Assembly: GCA_040508515.1 (NCBI GenBank) | Contig: JBEVMS010000300.1 | Span: 1 to 5,191 of the forward strand | Origin: JBEVMS01 sp040508515 | GTDB lineage: Bacteria > Pseudomonadota > Gammaproteobacteria > Xanthomonadales > Rhodanobacteraceae | Length of the DNA: 5,191 bases | Reading direction: 5' to 3' | Part shown: piece by piece, positions 1-5,191 of the stretch | How positions within the stretch are numbered: the first letter of the stretch is position 1 | Layout: each line of letters starts with the position of its first letter | Program-made: the position numbers and the translations under genes | The notes under the pieces: model-generated | What the model saw: only the letters and a program-made list of their open reading frames with translations | What the model was told of the DNA's origin: nothing | The model's database searches: none

Positions 1-1048
1 TCTGCGCGCGCTCGACCATGCCCAGGATGCGGTCACGCGAGCGGCCGGAAATCACCGGGCCGAGCTGCGTTTTGGGATCGCTCGGGTCGCCCGGACGGAT
101 CGCCTGCACTTTGGCGCGGAAGCGCTCCAGGAAAGCGGCGTAGATCGATTTCTGCACCAGGATGCGCGCACCGCAGACGCAGGTCTGGCCGGCGCCGATG
201 AAGGCGGCGAACGCAGCGCCGTTGACCGCGCGGTCCAGGTCCATGTCGTCGAAGATAATCGCCGCGCCCTTGCCGCCCAGTTCCAGCGTAGTCAGCGCAA
301 AGCTCTGCGCGGCCGCTTCGCCGATCGTGCGACCGACCTCGGTGCCGCCGGTGAAGACGATCTTGGCGATCTTCGGATGACGCGCCAGCGCCGCACCGGC
401 CTCGCGACCTTCGCCGTTGATCAGATTTACCACGCCATCGGGCACGCCGGCTTCCTTCAGCAGCCGCACCAGGCGCAGGGTGGTGATCGGGGTCTGCTCG
501 GAGGGCTTGATCACCACGCTGTTGCCGGTGGCGAGCGCGGGGGCCAGGCTCTTGGAGAGAATCATCAGCGGATGATTGAACGAGGTCATTAGCGCGCACA
601 CGCCCAGCGGCACGGGCTGCGTGTAGGCCAGGTAGGGGCCTTCGACCGGAATCACATCGCTGCGACGGGTCAGCGCCAGCGCGGCGAAGTAGCGGTAGAA
701 CTGCGGCAGGCGCGAGATCTGCGCGCGCGTCTCATTGATCGGGCGGCCGTTGTTGAGCGTTTCCAGGCGATAGAACTGCTCGATGTCCGCCTCGAACAGA
801 TCGGCGAAGCGATTGAGGATGCGCGCACGCTGCTGGATCGGCAGGTCACGCCACACGCCGAATTCAAAGCGTTCGTGGGCGATTTCCACCGCGCGGTTGA
901 CATCTTCCGCACCGGCCGCGGCGAGCTGGCCGATGACCTGGGCGGTGGCCGGATCGATCACGTCCATGGTCTTGCCGCTGGTCGCGAGCACATCCTGGCC
1001 GTCGATGAAAAGGGGAACATCGTATGAGCTGGAGGTTTTTAGATTCAT
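1..1048 (-). CDS. Aldehyde dehydrogenase, NAD(P)+-dependent (C-terminus beyond window)
   Basis: A member of the aldehyde dehydrogenase superfamily, cytosolic enzymes that oxidise an aldehyde to the carboxylic acid with NAD+ or NADP+. 349 residues are visible; family members are usually about 480-500, so roughly the last quarter lies outside the window. The N-terminus has the usual FIDG and IDPAT segments (about residues 14-35). The catalytic set is complete: Asn158 in TSFNHP, Lys181 in VIKPSEQTP, the nucleotide-binding FTGGTEVG (232-239), Glu256 in LELGGK and the nucleophile Cys290 in GQTCVCGAR. A second cysteine sits two residues after the nucleophile. The FTGGTE, LELGGK and FDDMDLD segments recall the DhaS-like branch, from memory only. 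The ATG at 1048 gives the normal N-terminal length, although no clear Shine-Dalgarno precedes it. It is the third gene of the minus-strand operon, 31 nt after the transporter stop. Substrate unknown; an aromatic or aliphatic aldehyde produced by the cassette is an inference. Confidence 0.93.
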   Translation of the reverse strand, partial: MNLKTSSSYDVPLFIDGQDVLATSGKTMDVIDPATAQVIGQLAAAGAEDVNRAVEIAHERFEFGVWRDLPIQQRARILNRFADLFEADIEQFYRLETLNNGRPINETRAQISRLPQFYRYFAALALTRRSDVIPVEGPYLAYTQPVPLGVCALMTSFNHPLMILSKSLAPALATGNSVVIKPSEQTPITTLRLVRLLKEAGVPDGVVNLINGEGREAGAALARHPKIAKIVFTGGTEVGRTIGEAAAQSFALTTLELGGKGAAIIFDDMDLDRAVNGAAFAAFIGAGQTCVCGARILVQKSIYAAFLERFRAKVQAIRPGDPSDPKTQLGPVISGRSRDRILGMVERAQ

Positions 1049-1079
1049 GAGAGATTCGTTGGCAACAGGGAAGGGGGAA

Positions 1080-2453
1080 TCACGCATTGCGGATCAAGGT
1101 TTTGTTGTCGGCAGTGGATGGCGCGTGGGGCGCCACGGACTCCAGTCCGCGGCCCTGGGGCTCGATGCCCCACACGGCGACCACGATGATTTGTAGCAGC
1201 AGCAGGCTGACCATCAGGCTCAACACCCCGATGACGCCGTGATGGGCGAACAACTGCACCACGATGAATGGCGTAATGATGGTCGCGCCGCGACCCAGCG
1301 TATTGCAGATGCCGGACGCGCGCAGGCGGATTTCGGTGGGGAAAAGCTCGGGCACGTAGATGCCGAACAGCATCGCCACCAGCACATAGATCGGGATCAC
1401 CAGCAGCAGGCCAACCAGCATCACCGCCGCCGGCTGCGCCACGAACGGGTAGATCGCGCCAAAGACGATGGCCAGCGCCGAGGCGACGATGATCATGGGC
1501 TTGCGGCCAAAGCGATCGGCGGTCAACGCGGCGATACCCGAGCCGACCGGCGCGCCCAGCGACATCACAAAGGCAAAGCCGAACGACTTGGCGATATCCA
1601 TACCCTGACTGACGAAGAACGTGGGCAGCCAGGTCACGAAGCCATACAGCAGCGTGTTGATGACGATCAAAACCACGCAGCCGACCAGCATGCGCGGCAG
1701 TACCGCGGGCGAGGCCAGCGAACGCAGCGCGCGGGATATCACCGGGCGCGGCTGGATCACCGGGGCAGGCAGCGGTCCTTTCTGCTTTTCGACCTCCGCT
1801 TCGATCTGCCGCATCAGCGTTTCCGCCTCCTCGTCACGTCCGATGGATTCCAGCCAGCGCGGCGATTCGGGTAGCGCCTTGCGGGCGTACCACACCGCGA
1901 TCGCGCCCAGCCCGCCGAGCAAGTACATCACGCGCCAGCCGAACACCGGCACCAGCAGCAGCCCCAGCAGCGAGCTGACCGGCAGACCGGTCACCACCGC
2001 CGCGGCCATCCAACCCTGCATGCGGCCGCGCACCTGCGGCGGCACGAACTCGGCGAGCGTGGAATAACCCACCACGTTCTCAGCGCCTAGACCAAAGCCC
2101 ATCAGGAACCGGCAAACGATGAGAAACGTCATGTTGGGCGCAAAAACCGAGGCCAACGAGGCGAAACCGAAGATCATCAGATTCGTCTGGTAGGTGAAAC
2201 GGCGGCCATAGCGATCACCGAGAAAGCCGGTGACCAGCGCACCCAAGGTCATGCCTACAAAGGTCATCGACACATACAGCGCATTTTGGCCGATGGTGGA
2301 GAAACCGCTCTTGAATGTGGCTCCCAGCACGGTGGAGGCGACGTAAATGTCGAACCCATCGAAGAACATGCCGATCGCGATCAACCACATGATCCGGTAG
2401 TGGAACCCGGACATCGGCAAGCGATCGAGTCGCGCGCCAGCTTGAACTGCCAT
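1080..2453 (-). CDS. MFS transporter, sugar-porter/aromatic-acid-symporter-like
   Basis: An inner-membrane secondary transporter of the major facilitator superfamily, 457 residues with about twelve hydrophobic segments split by a charged central loop (about residues 203-250), the standard length. Visible signatures are an acidic first helix (DGFDIYVAS, 32-40), motif A after helix 2 (GFLGDRYGRR, 76-85), RFLMGFGLGAE in helix 4 (115-125), PESPRWL after helix 6 (195-201), the second-half repeat ADRFGRKP (312-319) and PELFPTEIRLRASG (368-381). These place it in the Sugar_tr/metabolite:H+ symporter group, which also carries aromatic and other organic acids. Motifs alone do not fix the substrate. 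The ATG at 2453 has a good ribosome binding site. It lies between the crotonase (21 nt upstream) and the aldehyde dehydrogenase (31 nt downstream), so it probably imports the compound that those enzymes process. Confidence 0.93.
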   Translation of the reverse strand: MAVQAGARLDRLPMSGFHYRIMWLIAIGMFFDGFDIYVASTVLGATFKSGFSTIGQNALYVSMTFVGMTLGALVTGFLGDRYGRRFTYQTNLMIFGFASLASVFAPNMTFLIVCRFLMGFGLGAENVVGYSTLAEFVPPQVRGRMQGWMAAAVVTGLPVSSLLGLLLVPVFGWRVMYLLGGLGAIAVWYARKALPESPRWLESIGRDEEAETLMRQIEAEVEKQKGPLPAPVIQPRPVISRALRSLASPAVLPRMLVGCVVLIVINTLLYGFVTWLPTFFVSQGMDIAKSFGFAFVMSLGAPVGSGIAALTADRFGRKPMIIVASALAIVFGAIYPFVAQPAAVMLVGLLLVIPIYVLVAMLFGIYVPELFPTEIRLRASGICNTLGRGATIITPFIVVQLFAHHGVIGVLSLMVSLLLLQIIVVAVWGIEPQGRGLESVAPHAPSTADNKTLIRNA

Positions 2454-2461
2454 GATATCTG

Positions 2462-2465
2462 CTCC
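2462..2465 (-). promoter_or_regulatory. Ribosome binding site of the MFS transporter
   Basis: On the minus strand GGAG lies 8 nt before the ATG at 2453, in the 21-nt gap after the crotonase stop codon. It supports the annotated 457-residue start over the internal Met14. Confidence 0.75.
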
Positions 2466-2474
2466 GTACCCGCG

Positions 2475-3257
2475 TCAGGAAAGGGGGATAGCGTCGGTCG
2501 CGCCGTTACCGGCGCGCGACGCGGCAGCAACGGGTGGGGCGGCGGCACGGCTGCGCAGACGCAGCGATTCCACCGTAAGAAGTTCGTTCGCCAGACGGAA
2601 ATTGGTTTCCACGTCGTCTTCCAGCGCCTGCTGGAAATAGGCTTTGCACTGACGCGCGCCATCCGGGTCCATGGCCAGGATTTGCTGGATCACGGCCTCG
2701 GTGCTGGAGGCCAGCGTCTCCGGCGGGCACACCGTGGTGACCAGGCCAATTTCGCGGGCGTGGCTGGCGGTGAAATCCGACGCCAGCAGAATCAGCGGGA
2801 ACACATGCTTGGGCAGCGCGTGACGGCCGACGTAGGCCATGATCGCCGCCGGCGGCAGACCCTTGCGCATCTCCGGAAAAGAGAGCGTGGCGGTCGATGC
2901 CACCAGGGTGAAATCGCACAGGATCGCCATGCCCATGCCGAAGCCGGCGGCATCGCCTTGAACCTCGGCCACGGTGATCAGCGGGCTGAGCCGGATGGCC
3001 TGCTTGAAGGCGATCAGTCGCGCCACTTCCTGACGGATTGACACCGCATCATGCCCGGCGCGTTCGCGCCCCGTGCAAAACACCGGCCCGTTAGCGCGCA
3101 GCCGAAGCACACCCAGTCCATCGCGGGCCGCATCCGCCATCGCTGCCAGCATGAGATCGAACATGCCCGCGCTGATTTCGTTGCCGGCCTCCGGTCGATC
3201 GAGGGTAATTTCGAGGACTCGGCCCTCGCGCTTTATCTGGACCCCTGAATTTGTCAA
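2475..3257 (-). CDS. Enoyl-CoA hydratase/isomerase (crotonase) family protein, TTG start
   Basis: Crotonase-fold enzyme acting on a CoA thioester in the cytosol, 260 residues from the chosen TTG at 3257, the normal size. Features in order: LDRPEAGN near the N-terminus (19-26); the first oxyanion-hole segment VFCTGRE (59-65); the second, QGDAAGFGMGMAILCD (100-115), which matches the family's G-x-x-x-G-x-G pattern before a conserved CD; and FPEMRKGLPP (127-136) carrying Glu129, the equivalent of rat hydratase Glu164. The position of the other hydratase glutamate (rat Glu144) is Gly109, so only one catalytic acid remains. The C-terminal about 20 residues are Ala/Pro/Gly/Ser-rich and probably disordered. 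An ATG at 3317 would add 20 residues but is rejected because it falls inside the operator. TTG 3257 has a strong ribosome binding site. It is the first gene of the operon with the transporter and aldehyde dehydrogenase, divergent from the GntR gene. Hydratase, isomerase or hydratase-lyase activity cannot be separated from the sequence. Confidence 0.88.
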   Translation of the reverse strand: MTNSGVQIKREGRVLEITLDRPEAGNEISAGMFDLMLAAMADAARDGLGVLRLRANGPVFCTGRERAGHDAVSIRQEVARLIAFKQAIRLSPLITVAEVQGDAAGFGMGMAILCDFTLVASTATLSFPEMRKGLPPAAIMAYVGRHALPKHVFPLILLASDFTASHAREIGLVTTVCPPETLASSTEAVIQQILAMDPDGARQCKAYFQQALEDDVETNFRLANELLTVESLRLRSRAAAPPVAAASRAGNGATDAIPLS

Positions 3258-3264
3258 GGTATGT

Positions 3265-3269
3265 TCCTC
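3265..3269 (-). promoter_or_regulatory. Ribosome binding site deciding the TTG start of the crotonase
   Basis: The minus strand reads AGAGGA followed, after 7 nt, by TTG at 3257. This spacing is ideal, whereas neither the ATG codons at 3317 and 3308 nor the TTG at 3281 has a comparable site. It is the main reason for starting the crotonase at 3257. Confidence 0.7.
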
Positions 3270-3276
3270 TGGGTGC

Positions 3277-3312
3277 GACAATGGGTACGTTGTATACAAT
3301 GTATGCATTGTC
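3277..3312. promoter_or_regulatory. Compound palindromic operator in the divergent control region
   Basis: A 36-bp interrupted palindrome centred between 3294 and 3295; 15 of 18 base pairs match across the dyad. The core TTGTATACAA (3290-3299) is perfect, and the outer arms are GACAATG (3277-3283) and CATTGTC (3306-3312). The same bases also form two tandem inverted repeats of 16 bp, ACAATG-N4-CGTTGT (3278-3293) and ACAATG-N4-CATTGT (3296-3311), 18 bp apart centre to centre. GntR-family regulators of the FadR/FCD branch commonly bind short palindromes of this TTGTATACAA type, and such a regulator is encoded next door. It overlaps the predicted -10 of the operon. Binding by the neighbouring regulator is inference; the symmetry is seen directly. 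Confidence 0.75.
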
Positions 3313-3326
3313 CCCAATTTTGTCTA
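3298..3326 (-). promoter_or_regulatory. Predicted sigma-70-type promoter of the crotonase-MFS-ALDH operon
   Basis: On the minus strand TAGACA (3326-3321, 5 of 6 to TTGACA) is followed after exactly 17 nt by TACATT (3303-3298, 4 of 6 to TATAAT). Transcription would begin near 3291, leaving a leader of about 34 nt before the TTG start at 3257. The -10 box and start point lie inside the palindrome while the -35 box lies outside, an arrangement suited to repression. This is a prediction by eye; the nearby TATACA (3296-3291) is an alternative -10 with poorer spacing. Confidence 0.5.
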
Positions 3327-3357
3327 CCCTTACCTAAGTCCACACGACGCCTAGCCC

Positions 3358-4065
3358 ATGCCGACAGCCCAGCTTGCCGCCATCGCCGATCGCTTCCGAG
3401 CGATTCCGCGCCACGTCAATCCAAACGTGCACGCGCTGTGCGACTTGGTGGTGGTGCCGACCTTGCGCGAGGCGATCATCAGCAACCTGCTGCCGCCCGG
3501 CTTCCGGCTGGTGGAGGTCACCCTTGCCCAGCAACTGAAGGTGAGTCGGACGCCGGTGCGCGAATCGTTCGCGCAACTTGAGCGCGAAGGCCTGGTCACC
3601 GTGCTGCCGCGCATGGGCGTGTTCGTACGGGAGGTTTCGCCGCTGGACGTGGAGGAAATCTACGAAGTGCGCGCGGCGCTGGAGTCGTTGGCGGTCAGCC
3701 TAGCCACGCAGCGGATGAGCGCGTTGGGCCGGGCGCAACTGGAGGTCACCGTGGAAGCCATGCGCCAGCGCGTGGAAGAAAACGATCCGGTGGGCTACAC
3801 CGAGGCACTCGACCGCTTCTATGCCTTGATCATGACGCTGGCCGACAACGCCGCCTTGCACCGCACGCACACCGGTCTGCTGGGCCCGGTGCGCCGCCTG
3901 CGCCGCATTGCCATGTCGCTGCCCGGGCGCATGCGCAGCTCGTTCGATCAGGCCGTACTGATCAAGGCCGCGATGGAAAACAACGATCCAGCCGGTGCTG
4001 AATTGGTACGGGTGCAATTGGCCAACGCCCGCGATGCCGCCAAGGCCGTGCTCAGCCACGATTGA
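3358..4065 (+). CDS. GntR-family transcriptional regulator, FCD (FadR-type) domain
   Basis: A DNA-binding regulator of 235 residues, typical for the family. The winged helix-turn-helix spans about residues 36-92, with LREAIISNLLPPGFRLVE, the recognition region VSRTPVRESFAQLEREGLV (62-80) and the wing around LPRMGVFV. An all-helical FCD effector domain follows (about 96-230, beginning LDVEEIYEVRAALE). Canonical FCD domains bind a metal through an Asp/Asn and three histidines; here those positions read Leu151, Tyr155, Ala199 and Leu221, so the metal site seems lost. The ATG at 3358 is the first possible start after an in-frame TAG at 3352, but no Shine-Dalgarno is visible; the first 30 residues precede the domain. 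It is divergent from the crotonase operon across a 100-bp region with a strong palindrome, so it probably represses that operon and itself. It is not the UTRA-domain HutC type that usually controls histidine degradation genes. Confidence 0.93.
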   Translation: MPTAQLAAIADRFRAIPRHVNPNVHALCDLVVVPTLREAIISNLLPPGFRLVEVTLAQQLKVSRTPVRESFAQLEREGLVTVLPRMGVFVREVSPLDVEEIYEVRAALESLAVSLATQRMSALGRAQLEVTVEAMRQRVEENDPVGYTEALDRFYALIMTLADNAALHRTHTGLLGPVRRLRRIAMSLPGRMRSSFDQAVLIKAAMENNDPAGAELVRVQLANARDAAKAVLSHD

Positions 4066-4102
4066 GGGGCTGCGGGTGGTTCGGGGCGTGTGATCCGTGG
4101 CC

Positions 4103-4108
4103 TATACT
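4103..4108 (+). promoter_or_regulatory. Possible -10 box for hutU
   Basis: TATACT matches five of six bases of the sigma-70 -10 consensus and lies 28 nt before the hutU ATG, but no convincing -35 box is found 16-18 bp upstream. It may instead depend on an activator, or hutU may be read through from the regulator gene, as no terminator hairpin is apparent in the 71-nt gap. Confidence 0.35.
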
Positions 4109-4130
4109 CCGGGCGGTGTTCTCACGGAGT
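4106..4130 (+). repeat. Short inverted repeat spanning the hutU -10 box and ribosome binding site
   Basis: ACTCCG (4106-4111) and CGGAGT (4125-4130) are perfect 6-bp inverted arms separated by 13 nt. The right arm contains the GGAG ribosome binding site and the left arm overlaps the possible -10 box. It could be an operator or an RNA hairpin hiding the ribosome binding site, or simply chance. Confidence 0.3.
4126..4129 (+). promoter_or_regulatory. Ribosome binding site of hutU
   Basis: GGAG lies 7 nt before the ATG at 4137 and fixes the start of urocanate hydratase. Confidence 0.75.
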
Positions 4131-4136
4131 TGCATC

Positions 4137-5191
4137 ATGAACGCCCCCACCCGCATCGACACCAGCCGCACTATCCGCGCGCCGCGCGGCAGCGAGCTTT
4201 CCTGCAAGAGTTGGCTCAGCGAAGCGCCGTTTCGCATGCTGCAAAACAACCTCGACCCGGATGTGGCCGAGAACCCAGCCGAATTGGTGGTCTACGGGGG
4301 CATCGGCCGCGCCGCGCGCAACTGGGAATGCTTCGACGCCATCCTGCGTTCGCTGCGCGAGTTGAACGACGACGAGACGTTGCTGGTGCAATCGGGCAAG
4401 CCGGTGGGCGTGTTCCGCACGCATGCCGATGCGCCGCGCGTGTTGATCGCCAATTCCAACCTGGTGCCGCACTGGGCCACCTGGGAACACTTCAACGAGC
4501 TCGATAAGAAGGGCTTGATGATGTACGGCCAGATGACCGCCGGCAGTTGGATCTACATCGGCTCGCAAGGCATCGTGCAGGGCACTTACGAAACCTTCGT
4601 CGAGATGGGACGCCAACACTACGGCGGTTCGCTCAAGGGGCGCTGGATTCTCACCGCCGGGCTGGGCGGCATGGGTGGCGCGCAACCGCTCGCCGCCAGC
4701 CTGGCCGGCGCCTGCTCGCTGACCATCGAATGCCAGCAGAGCCGCATCGATATGCGCCTGAAAACCCGCTACGTCGACGAGCAGGCGACCGATCTGGACG
4801 ACGCGCTTGCGCGTATCAAAAAGTACACCGAAGCGGGCGCGGCCAAGTCCATCGCGCTGCTGGGCAATGCGGCCGATGTATTGCCCGAACTGGTCAAGCG
4901 CGGCGTGCGCCCCGATGCGGTCACCGACCAGACCAGCGCGCACGATCCGGTCAACGGCTACCTGCCGCAGGGCTGGACGCTGGCGCAGTGGTTCGAGCGC
5001 CGCAAGGCCGATCCCGAGGGCACCCGCGACGCCGCCAAGCGCTCGATGAAAGTGCACGTAGAGGCCATGCTGGCCTTCCATGCGCAAGGCATTCCCACCT
5101 TTGACTACGGCAACAACATCCGTCAGATGGCCAGGGACGAAGGCCTGACGCACGCCTTCGATTTCCCCGGTTTCGTGCCGGCGTTTGTGCG
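4137..5191 (+). CDS. hutU: Urocanate hydratase (urocanase), 5' part, runs off the window
   Basis: Second enzyme of histidine degradation: it hydrates urocanate to 4-imidazolone-5-propionate, using tightly bound NAD+ as an electrophilic catalyst, in the cytosol. 351 full residues are visible of the roughly 555 usual for the family. Highly conserved blocks are present in order: YGGIGRAARNWECFDAI (53-69), LLVQSGKPVGVFRTH (82-96), NSNLVPHW (106-113), MYGQMTAGSWIYIGSQGIVQGTYETF (129-154), and the glycine-rich NAD-binding stretch GLGGMGGAQPLAASLAGA (175-192). Later blocks such as TDQTSAHDPVNGYLP (263-277) and FDYGNNIRQMA (322-332) also match. The active-site cysteine (Cys410 in the Pseudomonas putida enzyme) is beyond the window. 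The ATG at 4137 has a good ribosome binding site. The gene starts 71 nt after the GntR-family gene on the same strand; the other hut genes, if clustered, would lie to the right of the window. Confidence 0.97.
   Translation, partial: MNAPTRIDTSRTIRAPRGSELSCKSWLSEAPFRMLQNNLDPDVAENPAELVVYGGIGRAARNWECFDAILRSLRELNDDETLLVQSGKPVGVFRTHADAPRVLIANSNLVPHWATWEHFNELDKKGLMMYGQMTAGSWIYIGSQGIVQGTYETFVEMGRQHYGGSLKGRWILTAGLGGMGGAQPLAASLAGACSLTIECQQSRIDMRLKTRYVDEQATDLDDALARIKKYTEAGAAKSIALLGNAADVLPELVKRGVRPDAVTDQTSAHDPVNGYLPQGWTLAQWFERRKADPEGTRDAAKRSMKVHVEAMLAFHAQGIPTFDYGNNIRQMARDEGLTHAFDFPGFVPAFV

Noticed and set aside
33..599. A 188-codon minus-strand frame within the aldehyde dehydrogenase
   Set aside because: Same-strand, out-of-frame reading of a gene whose catalytic motifs are all in the other frame; Arg-rich low-complexity product.
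1049..1079. Promoter or terminator between the transporter and aldehyde dehydrogenase genes
   Set aside because: The 31-nt gap holds only a purine/pyrimidine-rich stretch with no hairpin or promoter hexamers, so co-transcription is the simpler reading.
1239..1874. A 211-codon plus-strand frame opposite the transporter
   Set aside because: Rich in His, Gln and Arg with no hydrophobic core; it is the antisense of a membrane protein gene whose own frame is fully supported.
2286..3041. A 251-codon plus-strand frame across the transporter/crotonase junction
   Set aside because: Spans the start of one real gene and most of another in antisense, with a composition typical of a shadow and no family resemblance.
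3258..3317. N-terminal 20-residue extension of the crotonase from ATG 3317
   Set aside because: Encoded by the palindromic operator and predicted promoter, has no ribosome binding site and goes beyond the usual family N-terminus.
4066..4136. Rho-independent terminator between the regulator and hutU
   Set aside because: GC-rich, but no stable hairpin followed by a T-run is visible; only a 6-bp inverted repeat near the hutU start.
4122..5153. A 343-codon open frame on the minus strand opposite hutU
   Set aside because: It lies wholly antisense to well-conserved urocanase; its His/Arg/Gly/Ala-rich composition is typical of a GC-rich antisense shadow and no domain is recognisable.

Overview
The window is GC-rich, densely coding bacterial DNA with five protein genes, two of them cut by the window edges. 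Codon use, gene density and the urocanase sequence point to a proteobacterium. My best guess is a gammaproteobacterium of the Xanthomonadales (Xanthomonas/Rhodanobacter-like), but that is inference from general familiarity and is not proven by any marker here. I see no RNA genes, mobile elements, CRISPR arrays or long repeats.

Left part, minus strand (3257 down to 1): three genes in one direction with gaps of only 21 and 31 nt, so very probably one operon. In transcription order they are a crotonase-fold (enoyl-CoA hydratase/isomerase family) protein, a 12-helix major facilitator transporter, and an NAD(P)+-dependent aldehyde dehydrogenase whose C-terminal part lies outside the window. The set reads as a small catabolic cassette: import of an organic (perhaps carboxylic or aromatic) acid, processing of a CoA thioester, and oxidation of an aldehyde. 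The actual substrate cannot be read from the sequence.

Middle (3258-3357): a divergent, comparatively AT-rich control region. It carries a striking 36-bp interrupted palindrome around TTGTATACAA, which can equally be read as two tandem ACAATG-N4-CRTTGT sites with an 18-bp period. A sigma-70-like promoter for the minus-strand operon has its -10 inside this element. On the plus strand follows a GntR-family regulator with an FCD ligand-binding domain, the obvious candidate to bind the element and control both directions. Its FCD domain appears to have lost the usual metal-binding histidines.

Right part, plus strand (4137 to the end): the first 351 residues of urocanate hydratase (hutU), the second enzyme of histidine degradation, with its own ribosome binding site and a -10-like box. 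Whether the upstream regulator has anything to do with hutU is open; the positional evidence ties it to the divergent cassette.

The most interesting points are the compound operator, the TTG start of the crotonase (the longer ATG-started reading would translate the operator itself), the single-glutamate active site of the crotonase, and the metal-ligand-free FCD regulator.
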